From: Pseudomonas frederiksbergensis
Lineage (GTDB): Bacteria; Pseudomonadota; Gammaproteobacteria; Pseudomonadales; Pseudomonadaceae
Assembly (NCBI RefSeq): GCF_003732665.1
Contig: NZ_MOBP01000023.1
Coordinates: 124,001 to 188,000 of the forward strand
Direction of reading: 5' to 3'
Length of the DNA stretch: 64,000 nucleotides
The position numbers and the translations under genes are program-made. Shown one piece after another: positions 18,295 through 27,643 of the stretch. Numbering within the stretch: the stretch's first letter is position 1; every line of letters starts with the position of its first letter. The notes under the pieces are model-generated. The model did not search any database, had not been told where the DNA came from, and saw only the letters and a list, made by a program, of their open reading frames with translations.

Positions 18295-18310
18295 TGGCAT
18301 GGAAACTGAT
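18295..18310 (+). promoter_or_regulatory. Candidate sigma-54 promoter of hmp
   Basis: TGGCATGGAAACTGAT fits the -24 element well (TGGCA) and the -12 element only partly (CTGAT against TTGCA). It is placed correctly between the NorR sites and the hmp start. The -12 match is imperfect, so confidence is moderate. Confidence 0.4.
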
Positions 18311-18350
18311 AAGCATAGAGCATTCACATCGAAACTCAGGAGTTGCCCTA

Positions 18351-19532
18351 ATGCTTAGCGTTCAAGACCGTGCCATCGTCAAATCGACCGTGCCGCTGCT
18401 GGAAAGCGGTGGCGAAGCGCTGATCACCCACTTCTACCGCATGATGCTCTCCGAATACCCGGAAGTCCGTCCGTTGTTCAACCAGGCCCACCAGGCCAGC
18501 GGCGATCAGCCCCGCGCCCTGGCCAACGGCGTGTTGATGTATGCGCGGCACATCGATCAGCTCGACCAGTTGGGCGATCTGGTGGCCAAGATCATTAACA
18601 AGCACGTGGCCCTGCAAATCCTCCCGGAACATTACCCGATTGTCGGCACCTGCCTGCTGCGCGCCATCGCTGAAGTGCTGGGCGAAGAAATTGCCACCCC
18701 TGAAGTGATCGGCGCCTGGGGCGCGGCCTATAACCAATTGGCCGACATCCTGATCGGTGCCGAAACCAGCATCTACGACCAGAAAGAACAGGCTCCGGGC
18801 GGCTGGCGCGGGGCGCGGGAGTTCATCGTCGCGGCCAAGGTCGAGGAAAGCGCGGAAATCATCTCGTTCTACTTCGAACCCGCTGACAAAGGCCCGATTC
18901 TCGCCGCCGAGCCCGGCCAATACATCGGCATGAAACTGGTCCTCGATGGCGAAGAGATTCGTCGCAATTACTCGTTGTCGTCCCTGTCGGACAACGGCCA
19001 GTACCGCATCAGCGTCAAGCGCGAAGCCGGTGGCCGCGCCTCCAACCATTTGCACGACCAACTGCATGTGGGCGCCAGCATCCAACTGTTCCCGCCGTCG
19101 GGGGAGTTCACCCTGACCGCCAGCGACAAACCGCTGGTGCTGATCAGCGGCGGCGTCGGCATCACCCCGACCCTGGCCATGCTCGAAGCGGCCCTGGCCA
19201 CCGAGCGGCCGGTGCACTTTATCCACTGCGCGCGTAATGGCAGCGTCCATGCGTTCCGTGACTGGATCGACGGTCTGGCTGCGCGTCATCCGCAACTCAA
19301 GCGCTTCTATTGCTACGCCGAAGATGACGGCGTGAGCCCGGCGGCGGACAAGGTCGGGATGTTGAGCCAGGAGCAACTGGGCGAGTGGTTGCCGCAACAG
19401 CGGGACCTGGATGCTTATTTCCTGGGGCCGAAAGGGTTTATGGCGGCGATCAAGCGCCACTTGAAAGCGCTGGGGGTGCCGGAGAAGCAGAGTCGCTATG
19501 AGTTCTTTGGGCCGGCTTCTGCTCTGGAGTAA
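18351..19532 (+). CDS. hmp: Flavohemoglobin, nitric oxide dioxygenase
   Basis: A 393-residue cytoplasmic enzyme that turns NO and O2 into nitrate with NAD(P)H. The globin domain (1-140) has Tyr29 and proximal His85 at the exact canonical positions, and Gln53. The FAD domain has RRNYSLSS, and the NAD domain has LISGGVGITPTLAML. Start chosen at 18351: CAGGAG lies 8 bases before it and the globin fold begins there. Expression is probably induced by NO through the divergent norR. Confidence 0.97.
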   Translation: MLSVQDRAIVKSTVPLLESGGEALITHFYRMMLSEYPEVRPLFNQAHQASGDQPRALANGVLMYARHIDQLDQLGDLVAKIINKHVALQILPEHYPIVGTCLLRAIAEVLGEEIATPEVIGAWGAAYNQLADILIGAETSIYDQKEQAPGGWRGAREFIVAAKVEESAEIISFYFEPADKGPILAAEPGQYIGMKLVLDGEEIRRNYSLSSLSDNGQYRISVKREAGGRASNHLHDQLHVGASIQLFPPSGEFTLTASDKPLVLISGGVGITPTLAMLEAALATERPVHFIHCARNGSVHAFRDWIDGLAARHPQLKRFYCYAEDDGVSPAADKVGMLSQEQLGEWLPQQRDLDAYFLGPKGFMAAIKRHLKALGVPEKQSRYEFFGPASALE

Positions 19533-19553
19533 GTCTGGAGACCGAGTCGCCTG

Positions 19554-19618
19554 CTTCGCGAGCAAGCCCGCTCCCACATTGGAATGCGTTCCCCTGTGGG
19601 AGCGGGCTTGCTCGCGAA
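19554..19618. repeat. REPIN (inverted pair of REP)
   Basis: Inverted REP pair, CTTCGCGAGCAAGCCCGCTC and complement, 21 bases after the hmp stop codon. Confidence 0.9.
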
Positions 19619-19778
19619 TGGCCGCATCGCGGTCTTAAATTCTGGAAACAAACAAAAGTTAATCCCTCCTTAACCAACCTATCGTCTATTCCCCGACATC
19701 TACCGGCGCGCGCCAGGCTCTCAACCGCCATGGTCTGCGTGTAGACTTCCGGCAATCGATATTTAGAAGGGATACGCG

Positions 19779-20288
19779 ATGAATGACGAAACGATGCGCT
19801 TGGGCCGTGAGCGGCGATATCTGGTGTTGCTGGGCATCATCTGCCTGGCGCTGATCGGCGGTGCGCTGTACATGCAAGTGGTGCTGGAAGAAGCGCCGTG
19901 CCCACTGTGCATCCTGCAGCGTTATGCATTGTTGCTGATCGCCATTTTTGCCTTTATCGGCGCGGCCATGCGTACCCGTCGCAGCCTCACTGTGTTCGAG
20001 GTGCTGGTGGTCATCGCCGCGCTCGGCGGCGTTGCGGCGGCCGGGCATCACGTCTATACGCAGTTCTACCCGGCGGTCAGCTGTGGCGTCGATGTGTTGC
20101 AGCCGATTGTCGATGGCCTGCCACTGGCGAAGGTCTTCCCGCTGGTTTTCCAGGTCGATGGCTTCTGCGACACACCGTACCCGCCGATCCTCGGCCTGTC
20201 CCTGGCACAGTGGGCGCTGGTGTCCTTTGTGTTGGTGGTGGTGCTGGTGCCGCTGCTGGTGACGCGTAACCGCAAGGCATTGCGCTAA
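19779..20288 (+). CDS. dsbB: Disulfide bond formation protein DsbB
   Basis: A 169-residue inner membrane protein that reoxidises DsbA and passes electrons to quinone. Four membrane helices are visible. The first cysteine pair is CPLC (residues 41 and 44) and the second pair is Cys102 and Cys130, both on the periplasmic side, as in DsbB. AGAAGGGA stands before the ATG. The stop is followed by a strong terminator, so it is a single-gene unit. Pseudomonads often carry two DsbB types; which one this is cannot be said. Confidence 0.93.
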   Translation: MNDETMRLGRERRYLVLLGIICLALIGGALYMQVVLEEAPCPLCILQRYALLLIAIFAFIGAAMRTRRSLTVFEVLVVIAALGGVAAAGHHVYTQFYPAVSCGVDVLQPIVDGLPLAKVFPLVFQVDGFCDTPYPPILGLSLAQWALVSFVLVVVLVPLLVTRNRKALR

Positions 20289-20300
20289 CCCGCAACGTTA

Positions 20301-20347
20301 AGCAAAAAAACGCCCCGGTCCTCGTTGAGAGGGCCGGGGCGTTTTGC
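20301..20347 (+). terminator. Bidirectional rho-independent terminator after dsbB
   Basis: Stem CGCCCCGG.../...CCGGGGCG with A-run before and TTTT after, so it can act in both directions. Confidence 0.9.
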
Positions 20348-21089
20348 ATTTCAGGGTCGGGTTAAACAGAGCGTGATGTGCGACAGGGAAGGGTGCGCAA
20401 CGTGTGCGACATGTTGTCACAGCTTGAGTGTCGCAAGGCATTTCCAAGGACGGAATTGGTGCATAGCTACGCAACGATTTGTCCCGGTTTGAGCCTCCAC
20501 TCATTTGTTCATCTTCATGGTGTAACAGGCAGTTTTAACAGGACTTGGTGAATCGCCACACCCCTTGCTGATCGGGGCTTTGCCGGGAGTGGCGGATGGC
20601 CTGACGCCATGAAGGCTGTCTGAACCGGGGGTGGTAGCCCCACAAATTTTGGTGTTTTTGTTGAGAATTAATTTCGATACCATGCTGAACTTTTGCAAAA
20701 TCCGTTAATGATTGTTGCTGGAATGGATAAAAATTATTTCGGGATGAGACATGGTTTATGCGTCGCGACGTATCTACAATCGCCCGCACTGAATTCCCGG
20801 CGCTGCTCTCGACTGAGCAGATAGGGCGTCGAGAGGCTTAACAGCTTTATGCGACTCCCAGGTGTCGGTGCCTTTCCGACTATCCGCACCAAATGGAATT
20901 GGTCTGTAACAAGGCCTTTGACCACGAATTCGAATAAGAACTCACCGCTAGCCCAGGATTTGTCGAACAGCGTCTGACGCGCGACGGGCAGCCCTTATTC
21001 AATCCAAGAAAAATGCCAACCCTTGGCAGGGTGAAGTGTTGGCGATCAAAACCCAACTGCATTGCGCAAGCTGCTTTAGAGGTCGTGAG
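20348..21089 (+). promoter_or_regulatory. Long gene-free region upstream of cyoA
   Basis: About 740 bases with no credible coding frame. It must hold the cyo promoter. Two overlapping hairpins that exclude each other are visible: CTGCTC/GAGCAG at 20803-20820 and CTCTCGAC/GTCGAGAG at 20806-20835. No clear FNR/ANR-type box (TTGAT-N4-ATCAA) was found. No clear -35/-10 pair could be assigned with confidence. Confidence 0.5.
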
Positions 21090-22034
21090 ATGAGTAAAAA
21101 CAGGTACCCCAGACTACTAGGCTTATTGCCGCTGCTCGGCACGTTGTTGCTGTCAGGCTGCAACATGACCTTGCTCGACCCCAAGGGCCAGGTCGGCCTG
21201 GATGAGCGAAACCTGATCATCACCGCAACGCTGCTGATGCTGTTGGTCGTTGTGCCGGTCATCGTCATGACGTTCCTGTTCGCCTGGAAATATCGCGCTT
21301 CCAACCCGAACGCGGTGTACGCGCCTAAATGGTCGCACTCCACCAAGATTGAAATCGCGGTGTGGGCTGTTCCGGTCCTGATCATCATTGCCCTGGGTTA
21401 TGTGACCTACATTTCGACCCACGCCCTGGACCCGTACAAGCCGCTGGAATCCGACGTCAAGCCGATCACCGTTGAAGTGGTCGCCATGGACTGGAAGTGG
21501 CTGTTCATCTACCCGGAACAAGGCATCGCCACCGTTAACAAACTGGTGTTCCCGGCCAACACGCCGATCAATTTCAAAATCACCTCCGACACCGTGATGA
21601 ACTCGTTCTTCATCCCGGGCCTGGGTGGCCAGATCTACGCGATGGCGGGCATGGAAACCAAGCTGCACCTGATTGCCAACCAGAACGCTGAATTCGACGG
21701 TATCTCCGCCAACTACAGCGGCGCGGGTTTCACCGGCATGAAGTTCAAAGCTATCGCCACTTCCCAGGCGGATTTCGATACCTGGGTCAGTGATGTCAAG
21801 AAGGCACCTAAACAGCTGGAAAAAGCTGAATACGAAGCCCTTTCCAAACCAAGCCAGAACAACCCAGTCGAGCTCTACTCCTCGTTCACGCCAAACCTGT
21901 TCCAGATCATCGTCGACAAGTACGAAGGCATGAAACCGGGCAAGCCCGTGCATCACGAGAAAAAAGAGCACGAAGTGGCCGCCATGGAAGGGATGGACAT
22001 GAGTTCGCATTCAGCTGCCGGGGCAGAGGAGTAA
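21090..22034 (+). CDS. cyoA: Cytochrome bo3 ubiquinol oxidase subunit II
   Basis: A 314-residue lipoprotein subunit. The signal peptide ends in the lipobox LLSGC, two membrane helices follow, and then a cupredoxin-like periplasmic domain that lacks the CuA ligands, as expected for a quinol oxidase (motif EVVAMDWKWLFIYPEQGIA). The C-terminal tail is rich in His, Glu and Met. The ATG at 21090 was chosen because AGAGG is 7 bases before it and the signal peptide starts there. First gene of cyoABCDE. Confidence 0.96.
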   Translation: MSKNRYPRLLGLLPLLGTLLLSGCNMTLLDPKGQVGLDERNLIITATLLMLLVVVPVIVMTFLFAWKYRASNPNAVYAPKWSHSTKIEIAVWAVPVLIIIALGYVTYISTHALDPYKPLESDVKPITVEVVAMDWKWLFIYPEQGIATVNKLVFPANTPINFKITSDTVMNSFFIPGLGGQIYAMAGMETKLHLIANQNAEFDGISANYSGAGFTGMKFKAIATSQADFDTWVSDVKKAPKQLEKAEYEALSKPSQNNPVELYSSFTPNLFQIIVDKYEGMKPGKPVHHEKKEHEVAAMEGMDMSSHSAAGAEE

Positions 22035-22037
22035 ACG

Positions 22038-24068
22038 ATGTTTGGTAAATTAAGTTGGGAAGCGGTCCCGTTCCACGAGCCGATCGTGATGATTACCATC
22101 GCCATGATCGCGCTCGGTGGTCTGGCGGTATTCGGGCTGATCACCTATTTCAAGAAGTGGACCTACCTGTGGACCGAGTGGCTGACGTCGGTCGACCACA
22201 AGAAAATCGGCGTGATGTACATCATCGTCGCCATGGTCATGCTGCTGCGCGGTTTTGCCGACGCCATCATGATGCGTTCCCAGTTGGCCCTGGCCACCGA
22301 GGGTTCGCCTGGCTACCTGCCGCCTGAACACTATGACCAGATCTTCACCGCCCACGGTGTGATCATGATCATCTTCATGGCGATGCCATTCTTCACCGGC
22401 CTGATGAACCTTGCAGTGCCGCTGCAGATCGGCGCCCGTGACGTTGCCTACCCGTTCCTGAACTCCCTGAGCTTCTGGCTGCTGGTGTCCGGCGTTGTGC
22501 TGGTGAACGTGTCCCTGGGTGTCGGCGAATTCGCCCGTACCGGTTGGGTTGCGTATCCGCCGCTGTCGGAACTGGGCTACAGCCCGGGCGTGGGTGTGGA
22601 CTACTACATCTGGGCACTGCAGCTATCGGGTCTAGGTACGACGCTGACCGGGGTCAACTTCCTGGCCACCGTGCTGAAGATGCGTACTCCAGGCATGAAG
22701 ATGATGGACATGCCGATCTTCACTTGGACCTGCACCTGGGCCAACGTGCTGATCGTGGCTTCGTTCCCGATCCTGACCGCTACTTTGGCTCTGCTGACGC
22801 TTGACCGTTACATGGATTTCCACATTTTCACCAATGAACTTGGTGGCAATCCAATGATGTACGTCAACCTGTTCTGGGCCTGGGGTCACCCCGAGGTTTA
22901 CATCCTGATTCTGCCGGCGTTCGGGGTCTTCTCCGAAGTCATCTCGACCTTCTCCGGCAAGCGTCTGTTCGGCCACCACTCGATGATCTACGCCTCGGGC
23001 GCAATCTCGATCCTGGGCTTCATGGTCTGGCTGCACCACTTCTTCACCATGGGTTCGGGTGCCAGCGTCAACGCCTTCTTCGGCCTGGCGACGATGCTGA
23101 TTTCGATTCCGACGGGGGTGAAGCTATTCAACTGGCTGTTCACCATCTATCGCGGTCGTCTGCAGTTCACCAGCCAGGTTCTCTGGACCCTGGGCTTCAT
23201 GGTGACCTTCGCCATCGGCGGCATGACCGGCGTACTGCTGGCCATTCCAGGTGCTGACTTCGTACTGCACAACAGCCTGTTCGTGATCGCTCACTTCCAC
23301 AACGTGATCATCGGCGGCGCAGTCTTTGGCTACATCGCTGGTTTCGCCTTCTTCTTCCCTAAAGCGTTCGGCTTCAAGCTGCACGAAGGTTGGGGCAAGG
23401 CAGCGTTCTGGTTCTGGATCTCGGGCTTCTTCGTCGCGTTCATGCCGCTCTATGCACTGGGCTTCATGGGCATGACCCGTCGTCTGAACGCCACCACCAA
23501 CCCTGAGTGGGTGCCTTACCTGCACGTTGCAATGTTCGGCGCGGTCATGATCGCCGTCGGTATTGCCTGCCAGTTGATCCAGCTGTACGTCAGTGTGCGT
23601 GACCGCAAAAAGCCAGAGAACATGTGCGAACACGGCGACCCGTGGAATGCCCATACCCTGGAATGGTCGACCTCGTCGCCACCGCCGTTCTACAACTTCG
23701 CGGTATTGCCGAAAGCTCCAGGCATCGACCCGTTCACTGAAGCCAAGGAAAACGGTACTGCGTACCAGGCTCCAGCCAAGTACGAGCCGATCCACATGCC
23801 AAACAACACCGCGACCGGTCTGGTCATGGGTGCTCTGTTGACCGTGTTCGGTTTCGCCATGATCTGGCACATCTGGTGGATGGCCATCTTCGGCCTCGCC
23901 GGGACCGTGATCTACTTCGTGATCCATGCTGCCCGTGATGACCAGGGCTATATGGTGCCGGTCGACGTGATCGAGCGCATCGAAGCCGAGCAGCACAAGC
24001 GTCTGGTAGCAGCAGGGAAAATCCCGGCTGGCGCCACCCGTGTTGAAACCTCGTTGGAACAGGCTTAA
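22038..24068 (+). CDS. cyoB: Cytochrome bo3 ubiquinol oxidase subunit I
   Basis: A 676-residue catalytic subunit, a proton-pumping haem-copper oxidase. Metal-ligand segments are visible: TAHGVIMI for low-spin haem, WAWGHPEVYIL for CuB and the cross-linked Tyr, VWLHHFFTMG for two further CuB histidines, and FVIAHFHNVIIGG for the haem ligands. About 15 membrane helices. It starts 3 bases after cyoA. Confidence 0.98.
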   Translation: MFGKLSWEAVPFHEPIVMITIAMIALGGLAVFGLITYFKKWTYLWTEWLTSVDHKKIGVMYIIVAMVMLLRGFADAIMMRSQLALATEGSPGYLPPEHYDQIFTAHGVIMIIFMAMPFFTGLMNLAVPLQIGARDVAYPFLNSLSFWLLVSGVVLVNVSLGVGEFARTGWVAYPPLSELGYSPGVGVDYYIWALQLSGLGTTLTGVNFLATVLKMRTPGMKMMDMPIFTWTCTWANVLIVASFPILTATLALLTLDRYMDFHIFTNELGGNPMMYVNLFWAWGHPEVYILILPAFGVFSEVISTFSGKRLFGHHSMIYASGAISILGFMVWLHHFFTMGSGASVNAFFGLATMLISIPTGVKLFNWLFTIYRGRLQFTSQVLWTLGFMVTFAIGGMTGVLLAIPGADFVLHNSLFVIAHFHNVIIGGAVFGYIAGFAFFFPKAFGFKLHEGWGKAAFWFWISGFFVAFMPLYALGFMGMTRRLNATTNPEWVPYLHVAMFGAVMIAVGIACQLIQLYVSVRDRKKPENMCEHGDPWNAHTLEWSTSSPPPFYNFAVLPKAPGIDPFTEAKENGTAYQAPAKYEPIHMPNNTATGLVMGALLTVFGFAMIWHIWWMAIFGLAGTVIYFVIHAARDDQGYMVPVDVIERIEAEQHKRLVAAGKIPAGATRVETSLEQA

Positions 24069-24071
24069 ACC

Positions 24072-24698
24072 ATGTCGAACTTAGTGACCAATGCTGGACA
24101 CACCCATGTCGATGGACATGGGCACGATGACCATCACCACGACTCGGGCGAGATGACCGTATTCGGTTTCTGGCTCTACCTGATGACCGACTGCATTTTG
24201 TTTGCGTCGATCTTCGCGGTGTACGCGGTACTGGTTAACAACGTAGCGGGTGGCCCGTCGGGCCACGACATCTTCGAGCTGCCATACGTGCTGGGCGAAA
24301 CCGCCTGCCTGTTGCTCAGCTCGATCACCTACGGCTTCGCCATGCTGGCGTTGTTCAAGGGCAACAAGAAAGCGGTACTGGGCTGGTTGGCCATCACTTT
24401 CCTGTTCGGCCTGGGCTTCATCGGCATGGAGATCAACGAGTTCCACATGCTGATCTCCGAAGGCTACGGTCCTAACCGCAGCGGCTTCCTGTCCGGGTTC
24501 TTCACCCTGGTCGGCACCCACGGTCTGCACGTGACCAGCGGTCTGATCTGGATGGCGATCATGATGTATCAGGTCAACAAGCACGGCCTGACGTCGACCA
24601 ACAAGACCCGCCTGAGCTGCCTGAGCCTGTTCTGGCACTTCCTGGACGTGGTCTGGATCTGCGTATTCACCGTTGTTTACCTGATGGGGACCCTGTAA
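24072..24698 (+). CDS. cyoC: Cytochrome bo3 ubiquinol oxidase subunit III
   Basis: A 208-residue membrane subunit with five helices and the family segments TDCILFASIFAVYAV and GTHGLHVTSGLIWM. The N-terminal stretch is rich in His (GHGHDDHHHDSGE). It lies 3 bases after cyoB, and its stop overlaps the start of cyoD. Confidence 0.97.
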   Translation: MSNLVTNAGHTHVDGHGHDDHHHDSGEMTVFGFWLYLMTDCILFASIFAVYAVLVNNVAGGPSGHDIFELPYVLGETACLLLSSITYGFAMLALFKGNKKAVLGWLAITFLFGLGFIGMEINEFHMLISEGYGPNRSGFLSGFFTLVGTHGLHVTSGLIWMAIMMYQVNKHGLTSTNKTRLSCLSLFWHFLDVVWICVFTVVYLMGTL

Positions 24699-25033
24699 TG
24701 GCTAATGCACATTCCCACGATAGCCACGACGCCGGTCATGGCAGCGTAAAGTCCTACGCCATCGGCTTCATCCTGTCGGTGATCCTGACGATCATTCCGT
24801 TCGGCCTGGTGATGTACCCATCGCTGCCGAAAGTCTGGACGCTGTGGATCGTACTGGCCTTCGCAGTGATCCAGGTGCTGGTTCACCTGGTGTACTTCCT
24901 CCACCTGGACCGCTCCGCCGCCCAGCGTAACAACGTGATTGCGTTTGTGTTCGCTGCGATGGTGATCGTCCTGCTGGTTGGCTTGTCGCTGTGGATCATG
25001 TTCAGCATCCACACCGTCATGATGGCGCACTGA
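24698..25033 (+). CDS. cyoD: Cytochrome bo3 ubiquinol oxidase subunit IV
   Basis: A 111-residue subunit with three membrane helices (IGFILSVILTIIPFGLVM, WIVLAFAVIQVLVHLVYF and the last near residues 80-105). Its ATG overlaps the cyoC stop by one base. It supports assembly of the CuB centre in the family. Confidence 0.96.
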   Translation: MANAHSHDSHDAGHGSVKSYAIGFILSVILTIIPFGLVMYPSLPKVWTLWIVLAFAVIQVLVHLVYFLHLDRSAAQRNNVIAFVFAAMVIVLLVGLSLWIMFSIHTVMMAH

Positions 25034-25044
25034 GGAAAGTCCGG

Positions 25045-25932
25045 ATGTCCTTTAAGCACTTTATCCAAATCACCAAACCGGGGATCATTTTCGGTAACGT
25101 GCTTTCTGTGGCGGGCGGATTTTTCCTGGCCTCGAAAGGGCATGTCGATCTGGCCATCTTCCTGGCCGCCATGATCGGCACGTCCCTGGTGGTGGCTTCC
25201 GGTTGCGTGTTCAACAACTGCATCGACCGCGACATCGACCTGAAGATGGAACGCACCAAGAACCGGGTGCTGGTCCAGGGCTTGATCTCCCTGAAACTGG
25301 CCCTGATCTACGCGACCGTCCTGGGTATCGCCGGCGTTGCACTGTTGTACAAGGTGGCCAACCCGTTGGCCGCGCTGTTCGCAGTGATCGGTTTCGTCAT
25401 CTACGTTGGCTTCTACAGCCTGTACCTCAAGCGCAAGTCGGTTCACGGCACGCTGGTGGGCAGTCTGTCGGGCGCCATGCCGCCGGTGATTGGTTACGTT
25501 GCCGTGACCAACAGCTTCGACATGGCCGCGCTGACGTTGCTGGTGATGTTCAGCCTGTGGCAGATGCCGCATTCCTACGCCATCGCGATCTTCCGCTTCA
25601 ACGATTACCTGGCCGCATCGATTCCGGTGTTGCCAGTGAAGCGCGGGATTCAAGTAGCGAAGAAGCACATCCTGCTCTACATCCTGGCCTTCCTGGTTGC
25701 GACGTTGATGCTGACTTTCAGTGGCTACGCCGGCATGAGCTACCTCGCCGTCGCCGCGGCCATGGGCATGTACTGGTTGTACATGGCCTGGACCGGCTAC
25801 AAGGCAGTTGATGACACGGTCTGGGCACGCAAGCTGTTCGTGTTCTCGATCTTCACCATTACCGCGCTGAGCGTAATGATGTCGCTGGACTTCAAAGTGC
25901 CGAGTGAGCTGTTGCTGACTTACGCGCCTTAA
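25045..25932 (+). CDS. cyoE: Protohaem IX farnesyltransferase (haem O synthase)
   Basis: A 295-residue UbiA-family membrane prenyltransferase that makes haem O for the oxidase. The prenyl-diphosphate Asp motif is seen in NNCIDRDIDLKMERTKNR, and the second conserved part near YFRFNDYLAA-like (AIFRFNDY). Start at 25045 chosen because GAGGAAAG precedes it by about 7 bases. The transcript ends in a strong terminator 20 bases later. Confidence 0.96.
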   Translation: MSFKHFIQITKPGIIFGNVLSVAGGFFLASKGHVDLAIFLAAMIGTSLVVASGCVFNNCIDRDIDLKMERTKNRVLVQGLISLKLALIYATVLGIAGVALLYKVANPLAALFAVIGFVIYVGFYSLYLKRKSVHGTLVGSLSGAMPPVIGYVAVTNSFDMAALTLLVMFSLWQMPHSYAIAIFRFNDYLAASIPVLPVKRGIQVAKKHILLYILAFLVATLMLTFSGYAGMSYLAVAAAMGMYWLYMAWTGYKAVDDTVWARKLFVFSIFTITALSVMMSLDFKVPSELLLTYAP

Positions 25933-25948
25933 GGTTTAGCCGCTGTAC

Positions 25949-25988
25949 GAAAAACCCCGCCCTTCGAGAGGAGAGCGGGGTTTTTTAT
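25949..25988 (+). terminator. Rho-independent terminator of cyoABCDE
   Basis: Stem ACCCCGC/GCGGGGT with AAAAA before and TTTTTT after. Confidence 0.92.
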
Positions 25989-26017
25989 TGGGTGTTTTCC
26001 GGGGGACCGAGGTGCCT

Positions 26018-26084
26018 TCTTCGCGAGCAAGCCCGCTCCCACAGTCGCAATGCGTTCCCCTGTGGGAGCGGGCTTGCTCGCGAA
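26018..26084. repeat. REPIN (inverted pair of REP)
   Basis: Inverted REP pair between the cyo terminator and the MocR-type gene. Confidence 0.9.
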
Positions 26085-26111
26085 TGGGGCAACACGGTGC
26101 ATCAGAAAAAC

Positions 26112-27521
26112 TCAGCGATCCAGCAACCGAAAAAACCGCTCCCGAACCTCTGCGTTATCACTGTGCGCGACGTTGAATCGCAAGTGTTGACTGGCATGCG
26201 GTGCCTTGCTGAGCAAGGTGCCAGGTGCGAGGACGAGGTCGTTTTCCATGCCTTTGCGCGCCAGTGTTTCGGCGTGCAGCCCTTGCGGTAAACGCGTCCA
26301 GATAAACAGACCTTCGCCGGGCAGGGAGGACACCGAGCACCCGGCTTCGACCAGCCATCGCGATACGCGGCTGCTCGACTCATACAGCCGATCCACCGTG
26401 CGCCGCGTATGTTTGGCATAGCTCCCGTTGCTGAGCATCGTGCAGGTAATCTGCTCGGCAAATTCCGAGGTCACGCCGCCGCAGGCCATTTTCAGGGTGA
26501 TCAGCCGTGCCGCCAGTTGTGGCGAGAGCACGGCGTAGCTGACCCGACTATTGGCGGTCAGGGTCTTGGAAAAACCGGCCACGTAGCTCACGTTGTCGAG
26601 CCCGCTCGCCGCCAGACGAGGGGTGCGGCGCTGTTGCAGGTCGCCGTACAAATCGTCTTCGACAATGTGGAAACCGTAGCGGCGACTCAACTCCGTCAAG
26701 CGATAAACCTGCGCCGGGGAGAACGAATGCCCGGTGGGGTTATGCAAAGTACTGTTGGTCATGTACAGCACGGGCTTGTGGGCGATCAGCTGTCGTTCGA
26801 AGGCTTCCAGGTCGAGGCCGTCGCATTGACGCGGCACGGTGATGACTTTGGCGCCATGCAACGCGAGGTTGGCGTGCATGTTGAAGTAGCAGGGATCGTC
26901 GAGCAGCACCGTGTCGCCGGGTTTGATCAGCAGGCGCATCAGCATGTCGATGGCTTGCATGGTGTTGGCAGTGGTGATGATCTGCTCGACCGGCGCCTCG
27001 ATGCCGTGGGCCGACAGTTTGACCCGCAACGCCTGGCGCAGCGGCAGGTAACCGCCGACAACGCCGTATTCGCCCATGCGCAGGGCGGTGGCGCGCAGGG
27101 TGCCGCGCACGGCTTTGAGCAGTTCTTCGGCGGGCAACCAGGAGGAGGGCAAAAAACCGCAACCGGGGCGCAGGGCGCCGTTGTCCTGCAGCACGGCGCG
27201 ACGGACTACGCTGAGGGTGTCCTGGGGTTGCAAGTCGGGGCCGGCTTCGGTCGGGATCGTGGTGCTGGAACGGTGCACGTAATGCCCCGAACCCTGGCGC
27301 GAAACCACCAGACCCTTGGCCCGCAAGTGGTCGAGGGCATCGACCACCGTGGATTTGCCGACGTTCAACAACTCGGCGAGTTCGCGAATCGGCGGCAACT
27401 TGGCGCCGTGGGGCAGCCCTCCCTGGCTGATGGCGACCGACAATTGCTCGACGATCTGCTGCACCAGCGGCACGCCTGGCTGGAACTCGATGGCGGCGAT
27501 GACCGCACGTTGAGCCTGCAT
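26112..27521 (-). CDS. MocR-type regulator (GntR helix-turn-helix fused to aminotransferase fold)
   Basis: A 469-residue PLP-dependent regulator. The N-terminal winged helix (about 15-80, with LPPIRELAELLNVGKSTVVDAL) is joined to a fold-type I aminotransferase domain. The PLP-binding lysine is kept in VAGFSKTLTA. In the family the PLP domain senses an amino acid or vitamin derivative rather than doing catalysis. It is divergent from two Rid-family genes, and two inverted repeats in the gap may be its operators. The probable targets are the Rid genes and itself. Confidence 0.92.
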   Translation of the reverse strand: MQAQRAVIAAIEFQPGVPLVQQIVEQLSVAISQGGLPHGAKLPPIRELAELLNVGKSTVVDALDHLRAKGLVVSRQGSGHYVHRSSTTIPTEAGPDLQPQDTLSVVRRAVLQDNGALRPGCGFLPSSWLPAEELLKAVRGTLRATALRMGEYGVVGGYLPLRQALRVKLSAHGIEAPVEQIITTANTMQAIDMLMRLLIKPGDTVLLDDPCYFNMHANLALHGAKVITVPRQCDGLDLEAFERQLIAHKPVLYMTNSTLHNPTGHSFSPAQVYRLTELSRRYGFHIVEDDLYGDLQQRRTPRLAASGLDNVSYVAGFSKTLTANSRVSYAVLSPQLAARLITLKMACGGVTSEFAEQITCTMLSNGSYAKHTRRTVDRLYESSSRVSRWLVEAGCSVSSLPGEGLFIWTRLPQGLHAETLARKGMENDLVLAPGTLLSKAPHASQHLRFNVAHSDNAEVRERFFRLLDR

Positions 27522-27569
27522 TTTACTGGTCTCCCTGGCAGTAAAGTTCGCTGGATTCTATACGAACTT
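27522..27569. promoter_or_regulatory. Two inverted repeats between the MocR gene and the Rid gene
   Basis: TTTACTG-N10-CAGTAAA at 27522-27545 and AAGTTCG-N12-CGAACTT at 27544-27569. They partly overlap and lie directly upstream of the MocR gene start. Candidate operators or promoter-overlapping sites of the divergent pair. Confidence 0.5.
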
Positions 27570-27643
27570 GCTCTGCTCAAGGCAAGCGTCTGTGCCTACC
27601 CTCGAAAGCGCGTTTTGCATGAATGATCGAGAAGGTGCCGCAA

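Noticed and set aside
20348..21089. A small coding gene or known riboswitch in the gap before cyoA
   Set aside because: Frames are short, without ribosome sites, and no known riboswitch core was recognised.
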